A DNA stretch of 64,000 nucleotides from Agapetus fuscipes (taxonomy: Eukaryota > Arthropoda > Insecta > Trichoptera > Glossosomatidae). The notes beneath the pieces are model-generated. The model made no database searches. It saw nothing but the letters and a program-made list of their open reading frames with translations, and was not told the DNA's origin. Each line of letters opens with the position of its first letter. Within the stretch, counting starts at the first letter, position 1. The position numbers and the translations under genes are program-made. The stretch lies in the NCBI GenBank assembly GCA_951799405.1, contig OX637334.1, positions 7,068,001-7,132,000 on the forward strand. Direction: 5' to 3'. Positions 1-13,300 of this stretch are shown here, in pieces.

Positions 1-590
1 ACATACTCGATGGTTTAAGCATATGGAGAGAATGAATGAGGAAAGACTGACGAAGAAAGTATATGTGGCAAGAATGGAAGGGCGTGGGTTCGAATCCCGG
101 CGGAGCACAAAAAATATACCATTTATATTTTCAAATTTGCTCTTCGCTGAGATGAAAAATTCATAAACCTTTACCAAAGACTAGAGGAAATGAAAGAAGT
201 ATGTAAGGAAAGATAGAAATGGCGGTTGATCTGTAATGTTGGCGGCTTGGGTTTATAAAATTGGAATTTGTTTTAGTTTTGATGTCCATAGAAATGATTA
301 TTTATTGATTTAAATTGTCGTGTATGTTCCTTGACTTATAGGTTGGTATGCGGCTGACCACCCATGCTGTAAAAATGGTTCAATTTGCCAATATCACCCC
401 TGTCTCAGGGAAGGACGGCAAGAGTTGCAGGGTGTATGTCCATTTGAGATTTGGTTTTTATGTTGTAGATTCACATGAGGCATGTGCAAGCGCAAACTTG
501 TACGTGTCTGGTTGTGAGAATGCATGTAATGTGAATCTCCAATGTAACATATCTTTGCAACTTACATTAGATTAGATTAGAATTGATAAA
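1..590 (+). mobile_element. LINE-A 3' end with an embedded SINE2 fragment
   Basis: Bases 1-82 encode the end of a LINE reverse-transcriptase ORF (RWF..MERMNEERLTKKVY, compare [19 protein letters not shown] in the copy at 4240-5720). Bases 84-184 are a piece of SINE2 (GGTTCGAATCCCGGCGGAGC onward). From 185 the LINE ORF end resumes (EMKEVCKER, then a stop), followed by about 100 bp of 3' UTR and, from about 335, the abundant 255-bp repeat ending in TTAGATTAGATTAG at about 580. This copy shows that the abundant repeat is a LINE 3' terminus. The ORF is broken and not functional. Confidence 0.75.
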
Positions 591-1566
591 AATCTCTGCA
601 GCTTAGATTAGATAAGTAAATTATTTAAGTTAACCTGCTTTGTTTCATTGCTATAAAAATCACTTTAAGCAGAAATAAAGCACTTACTGCCTCTTTAATT
701 GTACATTTGCTAAGAAAAAAAGTAGTATCTGTCACTTACTGCTTTTATGCTTAGTTTTTCTTATAACCAAAAAGCAGTAAGTGTTATAATTTTATGAATT
801 TTTAATTTATTTTCATATTTTTTAATAGTTATACGTAAAAGGTCACTCACCATGGTAAAAAATTGAAACTGAAATCTTTAAATTTAAATAAGTTAGCCCA
901 ACAAACTCAAGTTTGAAGTAGATTATCTCAAAACAAATATTTTGCAGATACTTCCTTTTTGGTAAGCAGGGCAGAACAGCAGAACGTCGCACTGGTAAAT
1001 AAAAATAATGCTCTGCACACAAATCCGTGTTTGTATTCAAGATGAAATAAATTGTTAAAGTTTGTGTACAACACTATTATGTGTGCTGAATCTTTTATCT
1101 GAAGATTCACAATTAATTATATAAAAAGTAAAACGCTCTCAAGGAGCGTTGTGTTACTTTCTATACAATTTTGTGAAAAATGAAATGTGTAACAAATAAT
1201 AAATTAATTTATTTCGAAATAAAGTAAATACTTTTATTTTAAAAATGTACAACTTATTGCTTTTAATTAAAGTCAGGATTTTTTTGATGTATTATGAAAA
1301 AGAAACACAAAATGGCTAAGAAAAGTTTCTAAGCCCTACCGGTGAATTCTAAAAGCGTTTACACAACCATAGCGTTTATCCAAAAGTTTATAAAAACTAA
1401 AACGCTGGGGAGTAACGCCATCTAAGCATGATGAGTCAAAGTTATTTGACATAAAATTACGATTTTAGTTTCATAAAACAATTAAAGAGGTTCTTTAGTC
1501 CCGATATTAATAATCTTCTTAAACTCTCGTATAACCTTAAGCACAAAATTTGATTTTACTTTTCAG
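591..1566. other. Integrin intron sequence upstream of first visible exon
   Basis: No exon is recognisable here. The stretch is AT-rich and holds two small hairpins: CACTTACTGCTTTT near 734-747 pairs with AAAAAGCAGTAAGTG near 768-782, and AACGCTC/GAGCGTT lies near 1132-1150. The motif aagcgttta/tagcgttta recurs near 1350-1400. I see no other features. Confidence 0.4.
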
Positions 1567-4500
1567 GAACTGTCATCAACTATCCTGTTAAGCAACAAAA
1601 TGAACTGAAGACCAATTACAAAATACCGAACCCTGTCTTCACACCACAGCTGCAGGACTACTCTTACTTTGGTGAGGTTATTACTCATATTGCAGGGTCT
1701 TATTTACTGAAAGGCTTTTGGAGGGTGCCTGTGGAGGGTATCCGAAATCTGTTGGCTCGGTCTATCAGAACTGGAGCTTCTGAACGTTTCTACCATGTCT
1801 GCGATGGGCTTCTTCGGCATGATGACAATGTGATGTGATGTTAGTTTTTTTTTTTTTTTTTTTTTTTCGGCATGATGACAATGTGATGTGATGTTAGTGG
1901 AACTGTTGTGAAAATTAGGAGTTGATTTGGGATATAAGAATGACGATCAAGGCAATTTACATTATATGGAGACGTAGCAACATCTATTACCTACCCTTAC
2001 GAAACTGTGGGGTATTTGACAATTGATCTTAATTCTTTCCGTGTGACTTTTATCATTAGGGCAGTGCCATCTTTGAATTTCCCGCTCATAAAACTGGGGG
2101 ATATGTGAATATCACAAAACACTTTTACAAACAAGTTGTTTTTACTTTTATTTTATTAAATTAAAATGCATCTTTACAATTGAATACAAATACTTACATC
2201 TTTTATCATAATCTGAACACTTGAAAATTCAAATCATGTCTTGATTTGTAGGTTACAGCGTTGATTCTGGTCGGTTTCTGAGCGCCGGAGAAGCAATACA
2301 ATATGTGGCTGGGGCTCCTAGAGGAAAGCAACTGCACGGACAGGTGAAATGTATTTTTTTTATTCAAATATAAATGTTTTATTACTAAACTGTGAGTACT
2401 TATCTTCTTGAGAGATGAACTTGAAACATATACTTTGCAGACCATGGCCAAAAAGAGCTGAAAGAAGATTTTCTGTCATCTGAATAATGGTCTATAAAAA
2501 CCTAAAACCATAATATATTACATTTGCAGGTGCTGGTGTTCACATTCCCTGAAAGGTCTGAACAGAGTCTTGTGGTGATATCGGAGTTGTTGGGTCACCA
2601 GATGGGAGAGTACTTTGGGGCCGTGGTCTCCGCTGTGGACATAGACCAGGATGGGCTGGATGACTTGCTGGTGGGAGCTCCTCTCTATGCACAGACCCTC
2701 ACCGCAGACCTGGGTAGGGTCTATGTCTACATCAACAAAGATAACGTAAGCCATCAACTTACTGGCAACTGACAGAATAGGGTAATTGCAGTGTTAGGGA
2801 ATCCAGTTGAAAATATTATGATTGTGTAGAGTACCTACATTTCGAGAATTAAGTACAACCATATATTTTTTAAGTAGTAAAAATAAAGATTTCATTTATA
2901 ATTTCTGAAAAAAAAATTGCCGAGAAATTGAAAATCGGCATCTCTGTGATGCATAATCCTAAATAATTCCTATTGTATTATCCTCCAATCCTATCACTTT
3001 ATCTTGAATCAATTGTCAAAACATGTGTCTGGATATTTAAGGGAATCTTTGAAGAGCACAAGGATGTGATTTGTGGAAGCTGCAAGACCGGTGCCAGATT
3101 TGGTTCATCCATCGCAATCATCGGAGATCTAAATGAAGACGGATACACAGGTGACTATTTTTGTTAATAAATTGCTTGTTAATTAAATGTCTTCTCAAAG
3201 GCAAACATTTTTTTTAAAAATAATTTTGTGGAAGAGAATGCAATCTACCAATCTATTTTGTCTTGGTGTTTAACATTACAGTATAACAATTGTTTCAGGG
3301 AAGATCGGCAAGAGTTGCAGGGCTTATGTTCATTTGATATTGGGGTTTTATATTGTAGGTCCACATGTGTTAGCGCAAACTTATATGTGTGTGCTTGTGG
3401 GAATGCATTTAATATGAATCTCAAGTGATATATATCTTTGCAACTTAAATTTAGATTAGATTTAAATGCTCATCACTTATTACCTACAGTTTTTTCTTCA
3501 ATAGGGTAGTTGCAGTGGTAGGGAAAACGGTTGAAAATAATATGGTTGTGTAGAGTACATTTCAAGGATCACAACCATATATTTTTTAAGTAGTAAAAAT
3601 AAAGATATCATTGATAATTTTGAAAAACAAAATGCGGAGAATTTGAATCCCGCCAAAAAAGCAATGTAAACGGTTAGGGACGTGTGTCGTCATTTTGACG
3701 ACAAACGTCGCTGTCAAACTGACTACCTGGGCCATTTGACACCGAAACTCCGAAGATCTGACGTCATATCCGCCCGAATAAAGACATGACCTGTTTTAGC
3801 GGAAATATAAAATACGCGAATTTTACAGAGCTATAATTTAAAAACTAAGCCACATATAATTTTTTTAAAAACGAAAATGCATTTTAAAAAATATATCCTA
3901 CCACTATGAAATAAAATAAAAAAGTGCAATTACCCTATTACAGGGCTGTAGCTAGAGTCGAATTTGAGGTAGGGCGGCATTGGTTACAGGTAGGGCGGAA
4001 GTAATAAAAAATCATAATATCTGCCCCCGAAGCACGGGCTCCTAAATCAATCACCATGACATCACTGACCTCTAGGTCAGTGATGATTAATCGTTAATAT
4101 AATTTGTGATTTTTCGTTTTCCCACAAAATAATAAAATAATGAAAATTTTGAAAAAAAAATCACGCACAAATTATTTGGTTTAAAAAAAAAATATTTAAA
4201 AAAAATGTGAAATATCTCCATTAACATCTATAAATAATCTATAATCTAAGTTGCAAGGATATATTCATTCAAAGCTCTCAGATGTATGCCCACAAACAAA
4301 CACGTGTAGTTCGCGCTTACAAATGCTGATTGTGTACTTACAAATAAAATCCAAACCTCAAATGAACATAAGCCCTGCAACTCTTGCCGACATTCCCTGA
4401 AACAGGGGTGACATTGGCAAAGTGAACCATTTTTTACAGTATGGGTGGTCAGCCTCATACCAACCTATAAGTCAAGGAATACGAGTAATAAATAACATTT

Positions 4501-7500
4501 AAGTATAAGAAAACAACAAAACCTTAAAAATAAATCTATACAAAAAAAGTAAAAAATGTCTTATGCAAAAAATGTAGCAAGCCAATAAACCAACATTAAA
4601 AATCAGCATTGCAGATTAGCCGCCACTTCTTCCTGTCCTTGCATACTTCTTTCATTTCATCCAGAGTCATAACTTTTTTCATACAAGCTCTCCTTTTATT
4701 ATGACTCTGGATATCCCATTCACTCGCTATTTCGAAAATTTGGTCCATCCATACCTTTCTCGGTCTTCCTCTTCCACGACATCCATCAATTCTTGCAGCA
4801 TATACTTTCTTCGTCATTCTTTCCTCATTCATTCTCTCCAAATGTCCAAACCATCTAAGTATACTTCTTTTAATCTTTACTTTCACACTTTCTCTTACAC
4901 CGCATTCCTCTCTAACAAAATCATTCCTCACCCTATCACTCCGTCTTTTTCCAATCATACTTCTTAAGTAATCCATTTCTACCGTATGGACTTTACTAAT
5001 CTCACTTTCACTCACCGTCCAGGCTTCACTTCCATACATCAGAGTGGGCACTAGTATACCACCGTGCACCGCCAGTCGAACATTTTTTGAAAGATTCTGG
5101 TTTTTGGCGATGCTAGCGGTAGCACCCAGTACGCACCTGCCTTTCATTATTCTTCTTTCAAATTCACCGGTCATTCTTCCATCTTTTTCAAACTTACTTC
5201 CCAGGTATACAAACTCATTTACGACATCAACATTCATTCCATTAATTTTAAATTCATAATTCATATTTTCATCATCTCTTTCAAAAATCAATACTTTCGT
5301 CTTACTTGCATTCAACTTCAAATGGTTACCTAACAAAGCTTCATTCAATCTAGAGAGCATTGTTTGCAATTCTACTGCAGAATCAGATACAAGAACTGCA
5401 TCATCTGCATACAGTAGAACACTCACTTTGCTCTCTCCTATCATCAATCCACAATCATTAAGTCTAGCATCCCTGACACACTTGTCCATAACTATGTTAA
5501 ATAGCCATGGACTCATCACACATCCTTGCCTCACACCCTTATACACTTCAAACCACTCACTATACTCACCATCAATACGGACACATGCCTTACTATTTTC
5601 ATAGTTTGCATGCACCGCACCTAGGAGAGCCCCATTCACTCCGTATGCTTTCAAAACATCCCATAACATACCTCTGTCCACTGAGTCAAAAGCCTTTTCC
5701 AGATCTACAAAGGCCGTGAATATAATAATAAAACTATTTAAAACAGCTGAATTTTACGATTCCCCATGTTATCAAAAATGCGAAGAACTTCGTTAAGATC
5801 AACTGATTTTGTTTTTTTTTTCAAAGGCTAGAAATACCATGCCAGCCATTCTCTCGTGACCCATTGACAGTCTTTGAGGCCTGTTGATTGCAGTTAAAGT
5901 TGAAAATTTCAACTTTAAGATTTCGTGTTGCCAGTATATAAAAAAAAGTGTGACAGCTGGAGTTTACCCACATATTATGTAAGTAGGTACCTACTCTTTG
6001 AGTTTAGGTACCCATTTCTTTTTCTACTGCGTAAAGTTTGGTTAATTTCTACAATTTTTTATCTCAAACTATAAACAAACAATTTAATTATAATAATTTG
6101 TCTCAGTTTTTGGTATTTTTTTTAAGGTAGGGCATTGTGATTTCAAGGTAGGGCATTGCCCCACAATGCCCCCCCCTAGCTACGGCCCTGCCCTATTATT
6201 TCAAAATCATTGATATCATTGTATGTTTTAAATTCTTTTGCTCGTTACTTTTTTTTTCTTACCATCATCTGTCGTATATACCTACATTGAGATGAAAGAC
6301 ATAAATTGAGATGTTTGTGTGATTTGCAGATGTAGCTATTGGTGCTCCTTATGAAGACGGTGGAAGAGGAGCAGTCTACATATACTTAGGATCTAGAAGT
6401 GGACTCAGCCCCAAGTTCTCCCAGAGAATATCTCTAAGCCCGTGGGATCATTCTTTAGGATTCGGGATCAGCATCTCTAAAGGGGTTGACATTGATAACA
6501 ACTCTTGCAACGGTAACACCAATAATTTTTTATTTCTGTTTTTTTTTTTGGTGAGCATGTTTCTCTAATTACAGTGCAACCTCACAGCCATCAAGAAGCT
6601 GGGAGGAACTCTTAAAAATGTCTCTTCTTATTCTTTCTCAGTCCACTCATGGGCGTAGACTCATCCAATCTTCTCCATGCCTTTAAATCGACTGCTGTGT
6701 TTTTTTTTAATGTGAAATTTTGATGTTTAGTTGGACATAAGTTGGCAATAAGTCATTATATTTGCTAGACGGGTTGGTGACTACCTGTTGGTCTGCGGGG
6801 ACTATTTTATTTTATCCTTACCTTCCAGGTAAGCCTGGTTAGTTTCAAATATACTCTGCACTGGGTATACAAAACCATAAGCATTTACCAAAGACTGGTC
6901 ACCAAAGGTCCATCCAGCCTTATAGTAATTAAGTCTTGTTTGAGAATTGGTGCTTTGTATAGCGATGACCAAACTCCCAGACGGCTCTTAAACTGTGGTT
7001 AATACAAAAACAGCACTCACCAAATAAGCTATCCTAATATTTATCACGGTCTTAGGTAATGTGACCAATGGCAAATTAATCATCAGACATTGCAGATAAG
7101 AGAGACAAAACCCCATCCCCCCAGCTAAGGGAAGGATAAACCTTGCAGCAAAACCAAGGTCCTCCTGGTAGCAGGTTCAACCCTTCCCTGTGAAATGTAA
7201 GTGCTGTGAATCCTGCAGTACTATGCTACAGATAAGAAAGTAATCCTGTGTATTTGTTTATTTACAGATATAGCAGTAGGAGCGTATGAGCGATCGTTTG
7301 CCGTGTTGCTGCGCTCGCATCCTTCCATGAGCGTAAATGTGAAGTTCTCTCCTCCTGAGATTCCGCTTGACGCCCACAACATCACCATCCAGAGCTGCTT
7401 CACATTCAGCGGCTCCAACTCATCTTCCCTCCCTATACAAGGTATACAGGACAGAACATTTCCCAGCTCAACAGCCCAGGGTTGGAAGTCTCATCACCAC

Positions 7501-10340
7501 GGTAATTCTTACCTACCAAATATTGGTAATATTTGTATGAAGACCTGTCAATCCAAGATGGCCGCAAGTAAACAGCTGATTAGTCTTCATACAAATGCTG
7601 CAGAAAGAGCCAACCTTTGGTGACCAGATTTTTTTTAAAGGCAAATTATTGCAACCCATCGAAGAGCATGTTTGTGATTTTTTTCAATCATGACCTAAGG
7701 ATTAAGAGGCTGTAGAATTAACCTGTAGACTAACGACAGGTCTGAATGTAAATGGTAAATGTGAGCTCGTAGTAAATGTGAGTGAAACATCCTGCTTGTG
7801 AAATTTAATGGAACGGTACAAATCTTGGTCATGAACAACCCAGCCATGTCTAAATCTAAATCTAAGCTGCAAAGATATACATACATCCTTTAAGATTCAT
7901 ATTAAACGCATTCTCACAAGCAGACATGTATAAGTTTGCGCTAACACATGCCGCATGTGGACCTACAATTTAAAAACCCAATCTCAAATGAACATAAGCC
8001 CTGCAACTCTTGCCGACCTTCCCTGAAACAGGGGTGACATTGGCTAAGTGAACCATTTTTTACAGTATTGGTGGTCAGCCTCATACCAAGTCATGTGACG
8101 TCACAATATCCATATCAAAAGGCAAACTAATATTTTGTTATTGGTTGGTAAGGATTGTAATCACTTAGACCTGTGACGTTTGCCAAAAACCCGCCAATAA
8201 AAAAATAAATAATTTGATTTTAAAAGTTCGTTTTACAATCAAAATAATTAAAATATCTTTGTTACAAGAGCAGATTAAATTAAAATGTGATTTTTTGTTT
8301 GACTTTTAAGAGCTGTTGGTGAACCTGACAGTGGATCCGGTCTACAAAAGAGCCAACCTGTACAAGGCGGAGGACAGATTCTTCACAATATCAGAGACTA
8401 AGAGATGTATCAACTCATTCATCGTCATCTTGAAGGTAAAGTGAATTGTAGATAAGGTATCTAGGGTACCAAAATATGTTTTGTTGTAAGTAACATGAAA
8501 AATAAATAGTCTTTTGATTTATTTAATGAGCAATGTTTTTGTGAGAATCACACCTTAAGAGCCCTCTGCAAGCTTGCTCGCGATTACATAGAGCCAACCA
8601 TTTAAACATAATCCAGTTGCTGTAAGGCTGAATGGACTTTTGGTGACCAGTCTTTGGTAAAAGCAGATTAATTTTTTAACCCAGGGATGAGCGTGTTTGA
8701 AAAAAAAACTTTTTTTGTGCTCTGCCAGATATTGAACCCACAACCTACTGATTACAAGTTCACAGAGTTAACCACTAGAAAATGCATGGTTTTATATAAT
8801 TTTCTGATGGTTATTTCAGCCAAATGCCACCGACTTCTCGAGGCCTGTAGATCTGAAGATGGAGTATACTTTGAAGAAGAATCCTATGGATGGTAATTAT
8901 GTCAAACATTCTTTTCATCATTTTGTTTTGTTATGTTTTATTTCATTTTAATCTAAGTATTATTTTCTTCCTAGATCCAAGCTTCTGTAAGCATTGTCGA
9001 GTGCTACGAGAAAAAGAGACTGTAGTTCGCATTCCCTTTAAGAGTGACTGTGGAGAAGACTTCATATGCAGGCCTGATCTTAAACTAGATATGGTCGCAT
9101 TACAAAGGTAACGGAGAATAATAAATATAGTGTTTGCCTTGTTATAATATGATACTATGTATTAGGTCCTATCTGGAATCTTCTGCATTATTTGAGACCA
9201 GACATCTCCTTTTCCGCTTCCGAGTTTCTTACTTTTCGGTTTCATCTGCGATAAGCTTCTCCAGTTGATGCATTTGTATTAGGTATATTTTTAGTCTATG
9301 GTTTATATAGGAAGACAACGTCACACAGTGAATAGCTCAGTTGAATTAGAGCTCCCTATATATTGATAAAATTGATCAATAAAGCATTCTAGAAAACTGA
9401 TAAATTATGAAATGAGCAACTTAAGACATTGCTTGGGGGTGGAACTAAGAAATCACATTGCACAATTCTTCTAACCTTACTTTTCAGTTCACCATATGTG
9501 ATTGGTTCAGCAAATCACTTGAGTGTGAAGTTTATCCTGAGCAACACCGGCGAGCACGCTTACATACCAAACATGGTGATCAAAGTTCCTGCTAAGACGC
9601 CGCTCTTAAGGATTCCACCAGCCTGCAAGCTGAAGGAAGACAGCCTCAGCTGTCAGCTCGTGGGGCCCATATCAAACAATACCAAGGTAGGAACACCACA
9701 ACATCTTTCATTTGACCCACTCATCCTTACATTACATTGTATATGAAATTCGTCCCAACAAATGTACACAGTAGGACAGCGATCTCAATAAACGTAAGTG
9801 GGATTTGAGCGCAAACATTCTACAAACTTATCTATCAACCGGATTATTTTTTTTCCGTTTATCAACCATTATGAATCATTGTGAATGTTTATAATTATAA
9901 TAACACCTCAGGTAAAATTTGAATTTGGATATTAGACAAACCACTACAAGAAAAATCTCTCCAGGTCTTTGAGAACAAAATGCTTCGTCGCATTCTCGGA
10001 CCTGTATTTGAAGATGACAGGTGGCGTATCCGGACCAACGCGGAGCTGATGTCCGTGTTTCAAGATGCTAACATAGTGTCGGTAATGAAATCAAGAAGAC
10101 TCCAGTGGGCCGGACATGTAGCACGTGCAGAGGACTCCAGGATCATTAGAACAGTCTTGGATGGTGCCCCTTCAGGTGTTAGACCACTCGGACGTCCCAG
10201 GATGCGGTGGGCAGACAAGATTGAAGCCGATGCCGAAATTCTGGGAGTGAGGGGACATTGGAGGGAAGCTGCACAAGACAGAGAGTCCTGGAGGATTGTG
10301 GTGCGGGAGGCCCTGAGCCTTCAAGGCTTATGAGCCGAAG

Positions 10341-10371
<31 letters not shown>

Positions 10372-13300
10372 ATAAGAGAACTTACATTATTCTCGACGTT
10401 TCGTTACAACGTAGCAAATGTCTTCAGGAGACACCCTCTCTGCACGATGACTGAGGATGAACTTGTCTCATGTTGTGAATGTGTCTCATGTTCAGTTTCT
10501 TTGACTGTAAGGCTGACCACCCTTACTGTGAAGATAAGCTCACTCTGCTAATGTTACCTCAATTTAAGAGAAAGGCGACAAGAGTGGCAGAATTTGTGCT
10601 CATTTGAGATGTAGTTTTTTGATGTGGGGTTTTATTTTATAAGTACGCATGCGGCATGTGTCTGTTTGTGGACATGCATTTAATGATAATATATCTTTAC
10701 GACTTATATTATAGATGAATATTAAGTGATGATGTAAATACCTGGTCAAGCAAAAATATGTAAGAAAGATGTATTCCTCGTCACAAATTTATTTTTAAAA
10801 TCCACGATTGTACTGAAATCGATTACTTTTGTTGGATATCTGATTCATACATTCATGTTTTATTGCAGGGAATGGTGGCAGTTGACTTTGACACATCTCA
10901 GTTGACAAACCTGGACACAGAGATCCATTTTGATGTGACGGCCAGTAGTGCTGGAGAAGACCTAACTCCCAAAGACAACCATGTGGTGTTCACAGTACCC
11001 CTCAAAACTATTGCCAAACTCAAGGTCATCGGGTGAGATATGTTTTTTTATGATAATATCTTGAACTCCTGCCTATTGTATCTGTAACTGTAACTTCATC
11101 ACCATTATTTTTATGCCAATTTTTACCATTTATGTTTTAGGAAATCTCCTGGTGATTACTTTTTAGAAAATAATATCGGAAACAAAACAATGAAAAAAGT
11201 GCAACAAACCATTGTGGTAAGAACTTTATGTACTTTACAAGATATTTATGAAAAATACAAGTTAGTCTTTCAAAATGATGTAATGTGTAGTCCTTGTAGG
11301 CGACCAACAAAAGTAGAATGTAAGTACAGCCATTTAAATATGCAGAACGCTTCTTTTCTTGATTCAGATCTTTTGATCAATGAATCACAAATAAAACTTC
11401 ATATTGGCTCATGGGTCCTGAGATGAGAACATCCAGATGTCTTTCCACCTTGTAGGAGGTCTTACAGGTAGGTGTTGGTTGACCTATTGGCAGGTGTTGG
11501 TTGACCTATTGGCAGGTGTTGGTTGACCTATTGGCAGGTGTTGGTTGACCTATTGGCAGGTGTTGGTTGACCTATTGGCATCTCATCAGCTATGATGCGT
11601 GTAAGTCTTTCATGAATCATTCTGGAGACATGATCTCTCCAAAATCGCCTCTTGGATCAGCTGCATCTCATCAGGTTAATAAAAAGAATAATATTAGGAT
11701 GATTTATTTGGTGAGCGCTGTTTTTGTGTGTATCACACCTCAAGAGCCCTCTGTGAGCTTGGTCGTCGCTGTAGAAAGCGCCAATTCTCAAGCAAGACCC
11801 AGTTGTTGTAAGGTTGGATGGACCTTTTAGTGACCGGTCTTTGGTAAAGGTTTATGAATTTTTCAACTCAGCGAAGAGCACATTCAAAATATAAATGGTA
11901 TATTTTTTGTGCTTCGCCGGGATCCGAATCCACAACCTTCCATTTACGAGTCCGAAGTGCTGCCACTGGACTACTGACCGGTCCAAGATGCCAACGACAC
12001 GCGGTGTACCTGAGCGGTACCCCATCCAAGTACTATCCGCGCCCAATGTTGCTTAACTTCGGTGATCTATGGGAACCGGTGCTTTCAACATGATAACGTC
12101 GTTGACTAAAAGGTTCAGGTTCTTTATTTTAGAGGCCTAAAAAATAAAGACGGTTTCTACCACTCTCCTAACACGTTTCACACTCTTGGCCGCTTAGATG
12201 CTAACAACAATGAGTGTAATCTGCAGTCAAGCAGTTAAATGTTTTTTTTTATTATCTCTAGCTTCAATGCTAAAATCATAAAATATGGTTTTTCTCCCTG
12301 TTTCTGATTTATTTTCCTTTTCTTTTATAGATAGTAAATGAAGGCTACACAGAATTGAGTTCTTTTGTTGTAAAATTTTACATCCCCGTTGCGATAATGG
12401 ACGAAACAACCAGAAAAAACTATACTCTAGCTATGTTGTACAAACCAAAGGTAAGAAAACATTTATAACATTTAGGTAATTGCAGTGGTGGGGAAAATGG
12501 TTTAAAATACTATGGTTGTGTAGAGTATATTTCAAGGATCACAACCATATATTTTTTAAGTAGTAAAAATAAATAGATCATTGAAAATTTTCAAAAATAA
12601 AATGTCGAGAATTTGAATCGTGCCAAAACGCAGAGGGACCGATTAGCCACGCTGTGATGTCAAAATTACGTAGATGAATCCATCGGTCTTAGAAGACCTT
12701 ACGGTACACTCTATACATCGTAAGATCCATTGACGTCACATCCGCCTAAATAAAAAAATGACCTGTTTTGCCGGAAATCGAAAATGGGCGAACTTTACAG
12801 AGCTACAATTTAAAAACTAAGCCAGATATAATTTTTTTAAAAACGCATCATTGGTAGGTCCGGTCGATAGCTCAGGTGGTAGAGTGCTTGCATTCCATGC
12901 CGAAAGCTCAGGTTCGAATCCCACCGAGGGTGTCAGAAATGATTTCCCGTTTCGGTGTTTATTTCAAACCCCAAAATAAAATACCGGCAAGGTTTACTCA
13001 GCCTTCACAAGAAATGAGTACCAGCACTCTCGGGAGCTGGGAAACCTCCACTTCAACTGAAGTGGTTGGCGTAAGGCCGGCCCCCTTACCTGTAAAAATA
13101 AATAGGTTCAACTCGCCACATGCGACCCCTTCGGGGATAACGCGGCAAGAAGTTACACTATATGTGTAGCTTAGTTGCGTTGCGTTTGCATCATTGTACG
13201 AAATAAAAAAAATATGTGAAATTACCCTATTACAGTTAACAATAAGGAAATTAAATTTACAACAATATTACCACTTGCATGTTCTCTCTAAATACCATAG

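Noticed and set aside
348..575. Plus-strand ORF of 75 codons, with similar ORFs at 4246-4458, 13642-13827 and 42128-42325
   Set aside because: These are reading frames across the LINE-A 3' tail. They recur only because the repeat recurs, and the tail lies after the LINE stop codon.
10258..10551. 97-codon ORF running through the poly(A) tract
   Set aside because: It is a shifted frame of the LINE-C end and its poly(A) tail (a run of Lys).
11990..12106. Functional 5S rRNA gene
   Set aside because: Single copy fused to a SINE, with several substitutions and no T-run terminator right after the 5S end.
12860..12930. Possible tRNA gene (A and B boxes)
   Set aside because: Part of SINE1: the acceptor stem does not pair, the sequence continues into a SINE body, and the unit has a 9-bp target duplication. 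The same applies to the heads at 17507, 42969, 43680, 44755, 50180, 60380 and 63740.
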